NCBI GenBank assembly: GCA_012842935.1
Contig: DUSC01000022.1
Span: forward strand, 1 to 64,000
From: Hyphomicrobiales bacterium
GTDB lineage: Bacteria; Pseudomonadota; Alphaproteobacteria; Rhizobiales; Rhizobiaceae
Direction of reading: 5' to 3'
DNA: 64,000 nucleotides
This document shows positions 34,410 through 44,067 of this stretch, one piece after another. A program made the translations under genes and the position numbers. How positions within the stretch are numbered: the stretch's first letter is position 1; each line of letters starts with the position of its first letter. The notes below the pieces were generated by a model. It worked only from the letters and a program-made list of their open reading frames with translations, was not told the DNA's origin and searched no databases.

Positions 34410-35696
34410 ATGCTCGAAAGGAACGGAAGCGCGGGCGAGGACACCATCGCCCTGATGGCCGGCATCGGCCGCAGGGCGCGTGCCGCGGCGCGGCCGCTGG
34501 CGGTCGCCTCGACGGAAGCCAAGAACGGCGCGCTCGCCGCGATGGCCGACGCCATCGTCGCGCGCGAGGTGGCAATCCTCGAGGCCAACGCGATCGACAT
34601 GGCGAACGGCGCCGAAGCCGGCCTCTCCAGGGCCTCGCTCGACCGCCTGAAGCTGACGCCGGCGCGCATCCGCGACATGGCCGACGGAATCCGCGCCATC
34701 GCCGCGCTGAAGGACCCGGTCGGCGAGGTCATCGCCGCCTGGGACCGGCCGAACGGTCTTCATATCGAGCGCGTGCGCACCCCGCTCGGCGTCATCGGCG
34801 TCATCTACGAGAGCCGCCCCAACGTGACGGCCGACGCCGGTGCGCTGTGCCTCAAGGCAGGCAACCCGGTGATCCTGCGCGGCGGCTCCGATTCGATCAA
34901 CTCCTCGTCGGCCATCCTTGCCTGTCTTGTCCATGGCCTCGAGACCGCCCGCCTGCCGCGGGATGCGATCCAGCTGGTGCCGACGACCGATCGCGCGGCC
35001 GTCGGCGAGATGCTGAAGGGCCTCGACGGCAACCTCGATGTCATTGTGCCGCGCGGCGGCAAGAGCCTCGTCGCGCGAGTCCAGTCGGAGGCGCGCGTGC
35101 CGGTCTTCGCCCACCTCGAAGGCATCTGCCATGTCTATGTCGACCGCTCCGCCGACCTGGACATGGCGGTTCGCATCGTCGTCAACGCCAAGATGCGGCG
35201 CACCGGGATCTGCGGTGCGGCGGAAACGCTCCTCGTCGATCGGGCCGCCGCCGGCACCCACCTCGTGCCGATCCTCGCTGCGCTCGCGGATGCGGGCTGC
35301 GAAATCCGCGCGACAGACGAGGTCCGCGCCGCCTTCCCTGCGGCAAGGCCTGCCGCCGAGTCCGACTGGACTACCGAATATCTCGACGCCATCATCTCGG
35401 TGAGGCTGGTCGACGGCGTCGGCGAGGCGATCGAGCATATCGAGACCCATTCCTCGCACCACACCGAAGCGATCGTCGCCGAGGACGCGGCGGCGGTGGC
35501 CCGCTTCTTCGCCGAGGTCGATTCGGCAATCCTCCTGCACAACGCCTCGACGCAGTTCGCCGACGGCGGCGAATTCGGCATGGGCGCGGAAATCGGCATC
35601 GCCACCGGCAAGATGCATGCGCGCGGTCCCGTCGGCGTCGAGCAGCTGACCTCGTTCAAGTACCGCGTGCGCGGCAACGGCCAGGTCAGGCCGTGA
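34410..35696 (+). CDS. proA: Glutamate-5-semialdehyde dehydrogenase
   Basis: [44 protein letters not shown]. Confidence 0.97.
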   Translation: MLERNGSAGEDTIALMAGIGRRARAAARPLAVASTEAKNGALAAMADAIVAREVAILEANAIDMANGAEAGLSRASLDRLKLTPARIRDMADGIRAIAALKDPVGEVIAAWDRPNGLHIERVRTPLGVIGVIYESRPNVTADAGALCLKAGNPVILRGGSDSINSSSAILACLVHGLETARLPRDAIQLVPTTDRAAVGEMLKGLDGNLDVIVPRGGKSLVARVQSEARVPVFAHLEGICHVYVDRSADLDMAVRIVVNAKMRRTGICGAAETLLVDRAAAGTHLVPILAALADAGCEIRATDEVRAAFPAARPAAESDWTTEYLDAIISVRLVDGVGEAIEHIETHSSHHTEAIVAEDAAAVARFFAEVDSAILLHNASTQFADGGEFGMGAEIGIATGKMHARGPVGVEQLTSFKYRVRGNGQVRP

Positions 35697-35746
35697 CCGT
35701 CGACCGTCGGATATAGAGCGCGACGCCTGGCCGGAGGGGGTCATCA

Positions 35747-36427
35747 GTGGTGCCTTCGCCCGGTTTAGAGGACGTATCGCCGCGCTACCTGCGCATGCCG
35801 CATGTCGAGAAGGGCATGGCTGTCGGATTGTTCGGCGGATCGTTCAATCCGCCTCATGCCGGCCACGCGCTCGTCGCCGAGATCGCGCTGAGGCGCTTGC
35901 GGCTCGACCAGCTCTGGTGGATCGTCACGCCGGGCAATCCTTTGAAGAACTCGGCAGAACTCGCGCCGCTCGGCGAACGGCTGCGGCTCTCTGAAGGGGT
36001 TTCCGGCGACCCGCGCGTTCGTGTCACGGCGTTCGAGGCGCGGTATTCGGTGCGTTTCACGGCCGACACGCTGGCGCTGGTCAAGGCGCGCAATCCCGGA
36101 GTCGATTTCGTCTGGATCATGGGCGCCGACAACCTGCGCGATTTCCACCGCTGGCAGCGCTGGCGGCAGATCGCCATGACCGTACCGATCGCCGTCGTCG
36201 ACCGGCCGGGCTCGACATTGTCGTTCCTGTCTTCCGTGATGGCAAAGACATTCGACTTCGCCCGGCGGGACGAGACGGACGCACCGCGGCTGGCGCGCAT
36301 GAAGGCGCCGGCCTGGACGTTCGTCCACGGTCCCCGCTCGCGCCTCTCCTCGACTTCGATCAGGAATGCGGAACGATCGCGAACGATCGCCTGCGCACCG
36401 GAACCGGCGCTGCGGGGGGACGCCTGA
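35747..36427 (+). CDS. nadD: Nicotinate-nucleotide adenylyltransferase
   Basis: GLFGGSFNPPHAGHALVAEIALRRLRLDQLWWIVTPGNPLK, IMGADNLRDFHRWQRW, SSTSIR; start could be 35795. Confidence 0.96.
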   Translation: MVPSPGLEDVSPRYLRMPHVEKGMAVGLFGGSFNPPHAGHALVAEIALRRLRLDQLWWIVTPGNPLKNSAELAPLGERLRLSEGVSGDPRVRVTAFEARYSVRFTADTLALVKARNPGVDFVWIMGADNLRDFHRWQRWRQIAMTVPIAVVDRPGSTLSFLSSVMAKTFDFARRDETDAPRLARMKAPAWTFVHGPRSRLSSTSIRNAERSRTIACAPEPALRGDA

Positions 36428-36849
36428 TGGCCGGGGAGACCGAGCTCGGCCGCCTGCTCGCCGGCATGCGGCCGGTCCTGGCACCGGCGACATACGTTTT
36501 CGTCACGGTCGCCGCCGGCGAGCGGCTGCCGGACGATATCGATCCCGTCATGACTTTCCGTGAATCGGAGGGTCTGACCCTCGTCGTATCCGAGGCAAAG
36601 GCGGCCGCGGCCCGGCTTCGCGGCGCGTTTCCTTGCCGGCTAATTACCTTGCAGATCCACTCGTCCCTGGATGCGGTCGGCTTCCTCGCTGCGGTGACGG
36701 CGCACCTCGCCGCACGCGGGATCGGCGTCAATCCGGTCGCCGCCTTCCATCACGATCACCTCTTCGTGCCCGCCGGTCGGGCGGACGAAGCGCTCGCAGC
36801 GCTCAAGACGCTGGCGGACGAATCGTCGCGCGTCCTTGCGATGGGATGA
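36427..36849 (+). CDS. ACT domain-containing protein
   Basis: LAPATYVFVTV... MTFRESEGLTLVVSEAKAAA... ITLQIHSSLDAVGFLAAVTAHLAARGIGVNPVAAFHHDHLFVP. Confidence 0.85.
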   Translation: MAGETELGRLLAGMRPVLAPATYVFVTVAAGERLPDDIDPVMTFRESEGLTLVVSEAKAAAARLRGAFPCRLITLQIHSSLDAVGFLAAVTAHLAARGIGVNPVAAFHHDHLFVPAGRADEALAALKTLADESSRVLAMG

Positions 36850-36882
36850 CGGCGCCGGCTGCGCCGGCGCGGGTTGCGGGGA

Positions 36883-37917
36883 TCAGGCCGCCTTCCGCTT
36901 CGGCTGGATCAGACCGCGCTCGATCAGGAGTTCGGCGATCTGTACCGCGTTGAGAGCCGCGCCCTTGCGCAGGTTGTCTGAGACGATCCACATGTTTAGG
37001 CCGTTCTCGACCGTAGGATCCTCGCGGATGCGGCTGATGTAGGTTGCGTCCTCGCCGGCGCTTTCGATCGGCGTGACGTAGCCGCCGTTCTCGCGCTTGT
37101 CGACGACCAGGCAACCCGGCGCCTCGCGCAGGATTTCTCGCGCTTCGTCGGCCGTGATAGGCTTCTCGAACTCGATGTTGACCGCTTCGGAATGACCGAT
37201 GAAGACCGGCACGCGCACGCAGGTCGCGGTCAGCTTGATCTTCGGATCGAGCATCTTCTTGGTCTCGGCGACCATCTTCCACTCTTCCTTGGTCGAGCCG
37301 TCTTCCATGAACACGTCGATGTGCGGGATCACGTTGAAGGCGATCCGCTTGGTGAACTTCTTCGCCTCGACCGGATCGGCGACGAACACCGCGCGGGTCT
37401 GGGTGAACAGCTCGTCCATGCCTTCCTTGCCGGCGCCGGAAACCGACTGGTACGTCGCCACCACGATCCGCCTGATCGTGGCCGCATCGTGCAGCGGCTT
37501 CAGCGCGACGAGCAGTTGGGCGGTCGAGCAGTTTGGATTGGCGATGATGTTGCGCTTGGAGAACTGCGTGATCGCGTCGGGATTGACCTCGGGGACGATC
37601 AGCGGGATGTCCGCTTCGTAGCGCCAGGCCGACGAGTTGTCGATGACGACGCAACCCTGCCGGCCAATCTTCGGCGACCATTCCTTCGATACCGCTCCGC
37701 CCGCCGACATCAGGCAGATGTCGGTGTCGGAAAAGTCGTACGTGTCCAGCGCGCGGACCTTCAGCGTGCGATCTCCGTACGACACCTCGGTGCCGACCGA
37801 GCGGCGCGACGCCAGCGCGACCACCTCATCGGCGGGAAAGCCGCGCTCCTCGAGGATGTTGAGCATCTCGCGCCCGACATTGCCGGTGGCCCCGGCGACT
37901 GCAACCTTGAAACCCAT
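36883..37917 (-). CDS. asd: Aspartate-semialdehyde dehydrogenase
   Basis: MGFKVAVAGATGNVGREMLNILEERGFPADEVVALASRRSVG, IIANPNCSTAQLLVALKPL. Confidence 0.97.
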   Translation of the reverse strand: MGFKVAVAGATGNVGREMLNILEERGFPADEVVALASRRSVGTEVSYGDRTLKVRALDTYDFSDTDICLMSAGGAVSKEWSPKIGRQGCVVIDNSSAWRYEADIPLIVPEVNPDAITQFSKRNIIANPNCSTAQLLVALKPLHDAATIRRIVVATYQSVSGAGKEGMDELFTQTRAVFVADPVEAKKFTKRIAFNVIPHIDVFMEDGSTKEEWKMVAETKKMLDPKIKLTATCVRVPVFIGHSEAVNIEFEKPITADEAREILREAPGCLVVDKRENGGYVTPIESAGEDATYISRIREDPTVENGLNMWIVSDNLRKGAALNAVQIAELLIERGLIQPKRKAA

Positions 37918-38034
37918 GATCGTCTCCTGTCCCTCTCCGCTCCGGTGTTCGGAAGAACCCGCCGGCCTGTGCGGGCTCCGCTCCCCTCGGGCCGGACCCG
38001 GGGAGAGGGCGAGCAGGCCAAGGGAAATCAGACC

Positions 38035-38070
38035 GTTTTGGTCGTGGTTTTGGCCGTGGTTTTGGTCAGA
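38035..38070. repeat. Short tandem repeat, 3 x 12 bp (GTTTTGGTCGTG / GTTTTGGCCGTG / GTTTTGGTCAGA)
   Basis: Read directly in the sequence in the asd-holA gap. Confidence 0.8.
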
Positions 38071-38340
38071 CGGAGACGCGCGTCCGCTCCCCCGACCCAG
38101 TCGGGGCAGTCGCCGATGTTCAGTTGCGCCGGCATCCGGCTGCGCATGGTGAGCTCCGTGTCCGCCGCGCCTTTTACGCCGATCCGTCTCAGAGTCAATT
38201 CTCCCCTCTCGTCGGCCTTTGCGGCGGCTGTCGAGCCGCGCCGATATGTGGCCCGGCATCGCCGCTGCTCGTCCCGACGGTCCCCAGCGGCGGGAGGACC
38301 GCCGTTGTTCGACGGAAGACCGGTCTTTGGCACCCAGGGC

Positions 38341-38515
38341 CCCTGTCCATCCCCGAAGCTCATGGAAATCCCGGCTTTTTCGACGCAAAGGCAGTGGTTG
38401 GGACCGGACACCCCCAACTATGCCCGAAACCCGCGGAAATCCGGGCTTTCCGGCAAAAGGGCAGTGGTTGCCGTCCAGCATCCCTCGCAGGTGCGGGAAA
38501 GCGGTGGTTGGGAAG
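38341..38515. repeat. Degenerate ~70-bp direct repeats (two near full-length copies plus one shortened copy)
   Basis: GGAAATCCCGGCTTTTTCGACGCAAAGGCAGTGGTTG (38364-38400) versus GGAAATCCGGGCTTTCCGGCAAAAGGGCAGTGGTTG (38435-38470), then GCGGGAAAGCGGTGGTTG (38493-38510). Confidence 0.75.
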
Positions 38516-38651
38516 AAATGGGCTTGCCGCCCCGAGCTCACCTGAATGCCGGCCGGGCAGCCCCAGGGCAACCCCCACGCCCCCAGGCACCCTCGCGGGC
38601 CCGCCACGGATAGTTGCTGCACGACCGCGCGCCGCATGCTAGCTGTCGGCC

Positions 38652-39701
38652 ATGGCGCAGAAAAAGGCACATGAGGTCGACGGCTGGCTGCGGCGGCCGG
38701 ATCCCGCGGTCCGCATCGTCCTCTTCTACGGACCCGACCGCGGCCTGGTCTCCGAGCGCGCCCGCGCCTTCGCCGGTTCGACCGGCCTGCCGCTCGACGA
38801 TCCCTTTTCCGTCATCAAGCTCGACGCGTCCGACCTCGACCAGCAGCCGGGCAGGCTCGTCGACGAGGCGCGCACCGTGCCGATGTTCGCCGAACGCCGG
38901 CTGATCTGGGTGCGCAATGCCGGGGCGCAGAAGGGGCTCGTCGACGAAATCCGCCTGCTGATCGCAGAACCGTCGCGCGACGCCGTCGTTCTCGTCGAGG
39001 CCGGCGATTTGAAGAAGGGCGCGGCTCTCCGCGCTTCCGTCGAAGGTGGCGAGGCCGCCATGGCGCTGCCCTGCTATGCCGACGAAACGCGCTCGCTCGA
39101 CGCGCTGATCGACGAGGAGATGCGCAAGGCCGGACTGACGATCACGCTCGAGGCGCGGCAACTGCTGAAACGCAGTCTCGGCGGCGACCGCATGGCGTCC
39201 CGCGGCGAGATCGAGAAGCTCGCGCTCTATGCGTTTGGACAGACGTCGATCGGTATGGAAGATGTCGTCGCCTCAACTGGCGACGCGGCTGCCCTGTCCG
39301 TGGACGAGCTTGTCGATGCGGTACTCGAAGGCCGCACCGACGATCTGGATTCGATCTACTCGCGCATCGCCTTGGCAGGCAATCAGGTCTTTGCCGTCCT
39401 GTCGGCCATGATCCGCCAGTTCCAGCTCCTCCACCTCCTGCGTTCGGGCATGGCCGAAGGCGGCCAGAGCGCGGCAGCGGCGGTCGCCGGGGCCAGGCCT
39501 CCGGTCTTCTTTGCGCGGCGTCGATCTGTCGAGTCGGCACTGAAGCGATGGGATGCGAACGCACTTGTCCACATCCTAGCGCGGCTTCAGTCCGCTGTCC
39601 TGCTGACGCGCCGGCAGCCGGACCTCGCAGTGTCGTCAACGCGGCAGATGCTTCTCGGCATTGCGCTCGACGGGGGACTGCCGCGCCGGCGATCCGAGTG
39701 A
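38652..39701 (+). CDS. holA: DNA polymerase III subunit delta
   Basis: VRIVLFYGPDRGLVSERARAFA, RLIWVRNAG, SRGEIEKLALYAFGQ; next to parB as in Rhizobiales. Confidence 0.92.
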   Translation: MAQKKAHEVDGWLRRPDPAVRIVLFYGPDRGLVSERARAFAGSTGLPLDDPFSVIKLDASDLDQQPGRLVDEARTVPMFAERRLIWVRNAGAQKGLVDEIRLLIAEPSRDAVVLVEAGDLKKGAALRASVEGGEAAMALPCYADETRSLDALIDEEMRKAGLTITLEARQLLKRSLGGDRMASRGEIEKLALYAFGQTSIGMEDVVASTGDAAALSVDELVDAVLEGRTDDLDSIYSRIALAGNQVFAVLSAMIRQFQLLHLLRSGMAEGGQSAAAAVAGARPPVFFARRRSVESALKRWDANALVHILARLQSAVLLTRRQPDLAVSSTRQMLLGIALDGGLPRRRSE

Positions 39702-39743
39702 TTCCGGCAGACATGCTCCGCCGAAGACACCCCGGCAGACGGC

Positions 39744-40610
39744 TCAGTCGCGAAGGCGACGGCACAAATCGTCGAGCTGTTCGAGTGTCCGATAGGCGAT
39801 CTTCAACTCGCCGCCCTTTTCGCGGTGGCTGATCGTCACCCGCAGTCCGGTGACGTCGCTCAGCAATTTTTCGAGCGCCAGCGTATCGGCGTCCTTCACC
39901 TGAGCCTCGTTTTTCGCCTTCGCCCGAGACTGCGGGCTTTGGGCGAGGGTCTCCGCCTGCCGGACCGACAGCCCTTCTTCGACGATCCTCCGCGCGAGGC
40001 CGATCGGGTCTTCCGCAGTCACGAGCGTCCGCGCGTGGCCCGCCGAAAGTGAGCCCTCGACCAGCATGTCGCGGACGTCGCCCGGCAGCTTCAGCAACCG
40101 CAACGTATTGGCGACGTGGCTGCGGCTCTTTCCGATCACCTCCCCGAGGTCGGCCTGCGTATAGTTGTGATCGTCGATAAGCCGTTGATATCCCATCGCT
40201 TCTTCGATCGGGTTGAGATCGGCACGTTGCACGTTCTCGACAATCGCGATCTCCAGCGCAACGCGATCGTCGACGTTGCGCACGATGATCGGGATCTCCG
40301 CCAGACCGGCCCGCTGCGCCGCCCGCCAGCGCCGTTCACCCGCGATGATCTCATAACGCCCCGGCTGACCGGGCGCCGGCCTCACGACGACGGGCTGGAC
40401 CAACCCGTGCTCGCGGAGCGATTGTGCAAGGTCGGCGAGTTCGTCCTCGGGAAACGAGCGCCGCGGGTTGCGCGGATTTGGCGCGATCAGGTCGATCGCC
40501 GCCCGTGCATCCGCCTCGACCGTCTTCGCCGGCGTTTCTGCCCGATCGATTTCTCCGATCAGCGCCGCAAGGCCGCGGCCGAGCCGTTTGCGCGAAGTGT
40601 CTTCCGTCAT
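39744..40610 (-). CDS. parB: Chromosome partitioning protein ParB
   Basis: RKRLGRGLAALIGE, NPRNPRRSFPEDELADLAQSLREHGLVQPVVVRP, YEIIAGERRWRAAQRAGL, IGKSRSHVANTLRLLKLP. Confidence 0.98.
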   Translation of the reverse strand: MTEDTSRKRLGRGLAALIGEIDRAETPAKTVEADARAAIDLIAPNPRNPRRSFPEDELADLAQSLREHGLVQPVVVRPAPGQPGRYEIIAGERRWRAAQRAGLAEIPIIVRNVDDRVALEIAIVENVQRADLNPIEEAMGYQRLIDDHNYTQADLGEVIGKSRSHVANTLRLLKLPGDVRDMLVEGSLSAGHARTLVTAEDPIGLARRIVEEGLSVRQAETLAQSPQSRAKAKNEAQVKDADTLALEKLLSDVTGLRVTISHREKGGELKIAYRTLEQLDDLCRRLRD

Positions 40611-40644
40611 GAGCAGAGTCCGAATGTTACGCTGACGAATCGAA

Positions 40645-41433
40645 TTATGCCGCGCGAAGGCGCCGCTCCCGGCGGATGACTTCGGACGCGAGCTGGAGGT
40701 AGGCCTGGCTGCCGCTGCATTTCAGATCGTAGAGGATTGCCGGCTTGCCGTAGGACGGCGCTTCCGACACGCGCACGTTTCGTGGAATGATCGTGTCGTA
40801 GACCTTGTCCCCCATATAGGCACGGACGTCCTCGACGACCTGGTTGGCGAGGTTGTTGCGGCCGTCGAACATGGTCAGGACGATGCCTTGGATGATCAGC
40901 TCGGCGTTGATCGTGCGACGTACCTGTTCGACGGTCTCCAGCAACTGGCTCAATCCCTCGAGAGCGAAGAATTCGCATTGCAGCGGGACGAGGACGGAAT
41001 CGGCGGCCGCCATGGCATTGATTGTCAGGAGGTTGAGCGAGGGGGGACAATCGATCAGCACGTAGGAGAACGGTATCCCTTCGGATCGTCGGAGCGCCTT
41101 GCGCAACCGGAGCGCTCGGTCGGGGGCTCCGGCGATCTCCATTTCGACGCCAAGCAGGTCGAGGGTCGACGGAACGATCGACAGGCCAGGAACGGCCGTC
41201 ACCATGGCCGCCTCCTCGACACCCGCCGCCTCGACGAGCACGTCATATGATGACACGGTGCGGACATGACGGTCGATTCCGAGGCCGGTACTCGCATTTC
41301 CCTGTGGGTCGAGGTCGACGATCAATACCCTCTCGCCAATCGCGGCGAGCGCCGTTGCGAGGTTGATGGCGGTCGTCGTCTTGCCGACGCCGCCTTTCTG
41401 GTTCGCGATAGTGATGATTCTCTCGCCGCTCAT
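40645..41433 (-). CDS. parA: Chromosome partitioning ATPase ParA
   Basis: ITIANQKGGVGKTTTAINLATALA, IVDLDPQGNASTGLG. Confidence 0.98.
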   Translation of the reverse strand: MSGERIITIANQKGGVGKTTTAINLATALAAIGERVLIVDLDPQGNASTGLGIDRHVRTVSSYDVLVEAAGVEEAAMVTAVPGLSIVPSTLDLLGVEMEIAGAPDRALRLRKALRRSEGIPFSYVLIDCPPSLNLLTINAMAAADSVLVPLQCEFFALEGLSQLLETVEQVRRTINAELIIQGIVLTMFDGRNNLANQVVEDVRAYMGDKVYDTIIPRNVRVSEAPSYGKPAILYDLKCSGSQAYLQLASEVIRRERRLRAA

Positions 41434-41454
41434 GCCCGTTGCCGTGCCCGTATC

Positions 41455-42102
41455 TCACCCTCCGGCGGCGCGCCGGGAAGGCTCCAGATTTCGAATGTCG
41501 AGGATCACCCCTTCCGGCTCGATCCTGCTTCGGTGTTCTACCAGATCGAACCGCCAGTGATCAGCGCTTTCTTCGAGCTCGCTTCGGTAATCCCGACCTT
41601 TGTGAAATAGGCCGCGGGCGCCCGCAGTAAGCCATGGCGACGCCAGGTCCAGCAATTTCGGTAGCGCCGCGAGGGCACGCGCCGTCACGACCTGCGGCGC
41701 CGCTATTACGCCCGGCAGGTCTTCGATCCGCCGCGCGTGGACGCTTGCGACACCGGTTCCGCCGACCGCGGACTGCAGGAACGCCGCCTTCTTCCGGTTG
41801 CTTTCGACCAGGTCGATCCTCGCCCCGGGACGTTCACGCAACAGGATCGCCAGGACGACTCCCGGAAAGCCGCCCCCCGAACCGAGGTCGAGCCATCGCA
41901 GTTCGTTCGGCGCCAGACGCGCCAACTGCGCGCTGTCGAGGACGTGCCGCGACCACAGATCGTCGATGGTCGAAGAGGCAACGAGATTGATTCGCGCGTT
42001 CCATTTCACGAACGCCAGCACGAATTCCTGCAGCCGTTCGTATGTTTCACGTGAAACAGGACCGACGACATCCCGCAAGCGATCGAGATCCACCGGGCTC
42101 AC
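41455..42102 (-). CDS. rsmG: 16S rRNA (guanine(527)-N(7))-methyltransferase RsmG
   Basis: [63 protein letters not shown]. Confidence 0.97.
   Translation of the reverse strand: MSPVDLDRLRDVVGPVSRETYERLQEFVLAFVKWNARINLVASSTIDDLWSRHVLDSAQLARLAPNELRWLDLGSGGGFPGVVLAILLRERPGARIDLVESNRKKAAFLQSAVGGTGVASVHARRIEDLPGVIAAPQVVTARALAALPKLLDLASPWLTAGARGLFHKGRDYRSELEESADHWRFDLVEHRSRIEPEGVILDIRNLEPSRRAAGG
42043..42058. promoter_or_regulatory. parS centromere site (exact 16-mer)
   Basis: TGTTTCACGTGAAACA, inside the 5' part of rsmG (encodes the VSRET segment). Confidence 0.95.
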
Positions 42103-43976
42103 CGATCCCCCCTGCGCAGCCGCGCTTCCACGGCGCGGACATGCGAGAGGACCAGCGCGACCGCGGACGGCGTCATGCCGTCGATCTTCTGCAGATCCGC
42201 GATCGAACGCGGCGCCCGCCGCGCGATCTTCTGCCGGACCTCGTTCGACAGGCCGGGCACATCGTCGAAACGCATCTGCTCCGGAATCGTGCGTGATTCT
42301 TCCCGGCGCACCGCCTCGATGTCCGCAGCCTGGCGGTCGAGATAGACCGCATACCGAGCCTCCGTCTCGATCCGTTCCGCCGTGTCCGCGTCTATCTCAC
42401 CAAGTTCCGGCCAGATCGCCGCAAGCCGCGAAAGATCGATGCCCGGATAGGCAAGCAACTGCATTGCATTGCGCCGCACGCCGTCCTGGCTGACCTCTAT
42501 TCCGTGTCTCTGCGCTTCAGCCGGGGATAGGACGCGTCCTTCGATCATGCTCCGGGCACGTTCCAGGCGGACCATCAGCGCTCCAAAGGCACGCCGCCGC
42601 TCAGGCGACGCAATCCCCTGGGCAAGCGCGAGCGGAGTCAGCCGCTCATCCGCGTTGTCCGCCCGCAGCGACAGCCGGAACTCCGCGCGGGAGGTAAACA
42701 TGCGATAGGGCTCGCTGACACCCGTCGACGTCAGATCGTCGATCATGACGCCGATATAGGCATCCGCCCGGCTGAGCGTGATGCATTCGCCACCCGACGC
42801 CCGGCGCGCCGCATTGAGCCCTGCGACGACCCCTTGCGCCGCGGCCTCTTCATACCCCGTCGTTCCGTTGATCTGTCCGGCGAGGAACAACCCCCTGACC
42901 CGCCGCGTCTCGAGCGACTGGAACAATTCCCGAGGATCGACATGATCGTATTCGATCGCGTATCCGGGTTGCAGGATTCGCGCCTTCTCGAGGCCCGGGA
43001 TGCTGCGGACCACGGCTTCCTGCGCATCTTCCGGCAAGGACGTCGAGATTCCGTTGGGATAGATGGTATCGTCGTCGAGACCTTCCGGCTCCAGGAATAC
43101 CTGGTGACCTTCCCGGTCACCGAATTTCACGATCTTGTCCTCGACCGATGGACAATACCGCGGCCCGACCCCTTCGATACGTCCGGAGTACAACGCGGAC
43201 CGGTGCAGATTGGTGCGGATGATCTCGTGCGTCGCCGGCGTTGTCCGCGTGATCGCGCAAGCCACCTGTGGCGTCTCGATCCTTGCCGTCAGCAACGAGA
43301 ATGGAACCGGATCCTCGTCCGCATGCTGCAGCTCGAGCGATTCCCAGTCGATGCTACGGCGGTCCAGCCGGGGCGGCGTGCCGGTCTTCAACCGACTCAC
43401 CGCAAACCCGGCACGGGCCATGGTGTCGGCGAGCGGCACCGACGCGCTTTCTGACAATCGTCCCGCGGGAAAGCTGCGTTCTCCGATATGGATCACGCCA
43501 CGAAGGAACGTCCCGGTCGTCAGTACGACGGATCCGCAGGCAATTCGCGCGCCCCCGCTCGTCACGACCGCCTCGACCCGCCCTTCGAAAATCTCCAGGT
43601 CGACGATTTCCGCTTCCACCACGATTAGGTTCGGATGCGAATCGATCGCCGCTTGCATCGCTTCCCGGTACAGTTTTCTGTCGGCCTGGGTTCGCGGTCC
43701 ACGGACCGCCGGGCCCTTGCGGCGATTCAGGAGGCGGAACTGAATCCCCGCCAAATCGGCTACGCGACCCATAAGTCCATCGAGGGCATCGATCTCGCGG
43801 ACGAGATGGCCCTTGCCAAGGCCGCCGATGGCCGGATTGCAGGACATGACGCCGATCGCGTCGCGTCGCATGGTAATCAAAGCGGTCCGCGCGCCGGCGC
43901 GAGCCGCGGCCGCGGCGGCTTCGCACCCGGCATGTCCGCCGCCGATCACCACGACGTCGAAGCTTTTCTTCTTCAT
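42099..43976 (-). CDS. mnmG: tRNA uridine-5-carboxymethylaminomethyl modification enzyme MnmG
   Basis: [68 protein letters not shown]. Confidence 0.98.
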   Translation of the reverse strand: MKKKSFDVVVIGGGHAGCEAAAAAARAGARTALITMRRDAIGVMSCNPAIGGLGKGHLVREIDALDGLMGRVADLAGIQFRLLNRRKGPAVRGPRTQADRKLYREAMQAAIDSHPNLIVVEAEIVDLEIFEGRVEAVVTSGGARIACGSVVLTTGTFLRGVIHIGERSFPAGRLSESASVPLADTMARAGFAVSRLKTGTPPRLDRRSIDWESLELQHADEDPVPFSLLTARIETPQVACAITRTTPATHEIIRTNLHRSALYSGRIEGVGPRYCPSVEDKIVKFGDREGHQVFLEPEGLDDDTIYPNGISTSLPEDAQEAVVRSIPGLEKARILQPGYAIEYDHVDPRELFQSLETRRVRGLFLAGQINGTTGYEEAAAQGVVAGLNAARRASGGECITLSRADAYIGVMIDDLTSTGVSEPYRMFTSRAEFRLSLRADNADERLTPLALAQGIASPERRRAFGALMVRLERARSMIEGRVLSPAEAQRHGIEVSQDGVRRNAMQLLAYPGIDLSRLAAIWPELGEIDADTAERIETEARYAVYLDRQAADIEAVRREESRTIPEQMRFDDVPGLSNEVRQKIARRAPRSIADLQKIDGMTPSAVALVLSHVRAVEARLRRGDR

Positions 43977-44013
43977 GGGCTCCCCCTAGCCGAACGACGC
44001 CGTCCCGCCAAGA

Positions 44014-44029
44014 TGTTTCACGTGAAACG
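44014..44029. promoter_or_regulatory. parS site (one mismatch)
   Basis: TGTTTCACGTGAAACG in the mnmE-mnmG intergenic region. Confidence 0.85.
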
Positions 44030-44051
44030 TCATTCGCGCCACAGGCCGCCA

Positions 44052-44067
44052 CGTTTCACGTGAATCA
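44052..44067. promoter_or_regulatory. Degenerate parS-like site (two mismatches)
   Basis: CGTTTCACGTGAATCA overlapping the 3' end of mnmE, 38 bp from the previous site. Confidence 0.6.

Noticed and set aside
38360-38590. Repetitive peptide (NHRFPAPARDAGRQPLPFCRKARISAGFGHSWGCPVPTTAF) as a real repeat protein
   Set aside because: Similar repetitive peptides appear in three frames over the same DNA, so the repeat is at DNA level; no start/RBS preference or conserved frame is evident
36883-38670. Long 595-aa version of asd
   Set aside because: Only the C-terminal 344 residues from MGFKVAVAGATG match Asd; the N-terminal extension is readthrough of the repeat-rich gap
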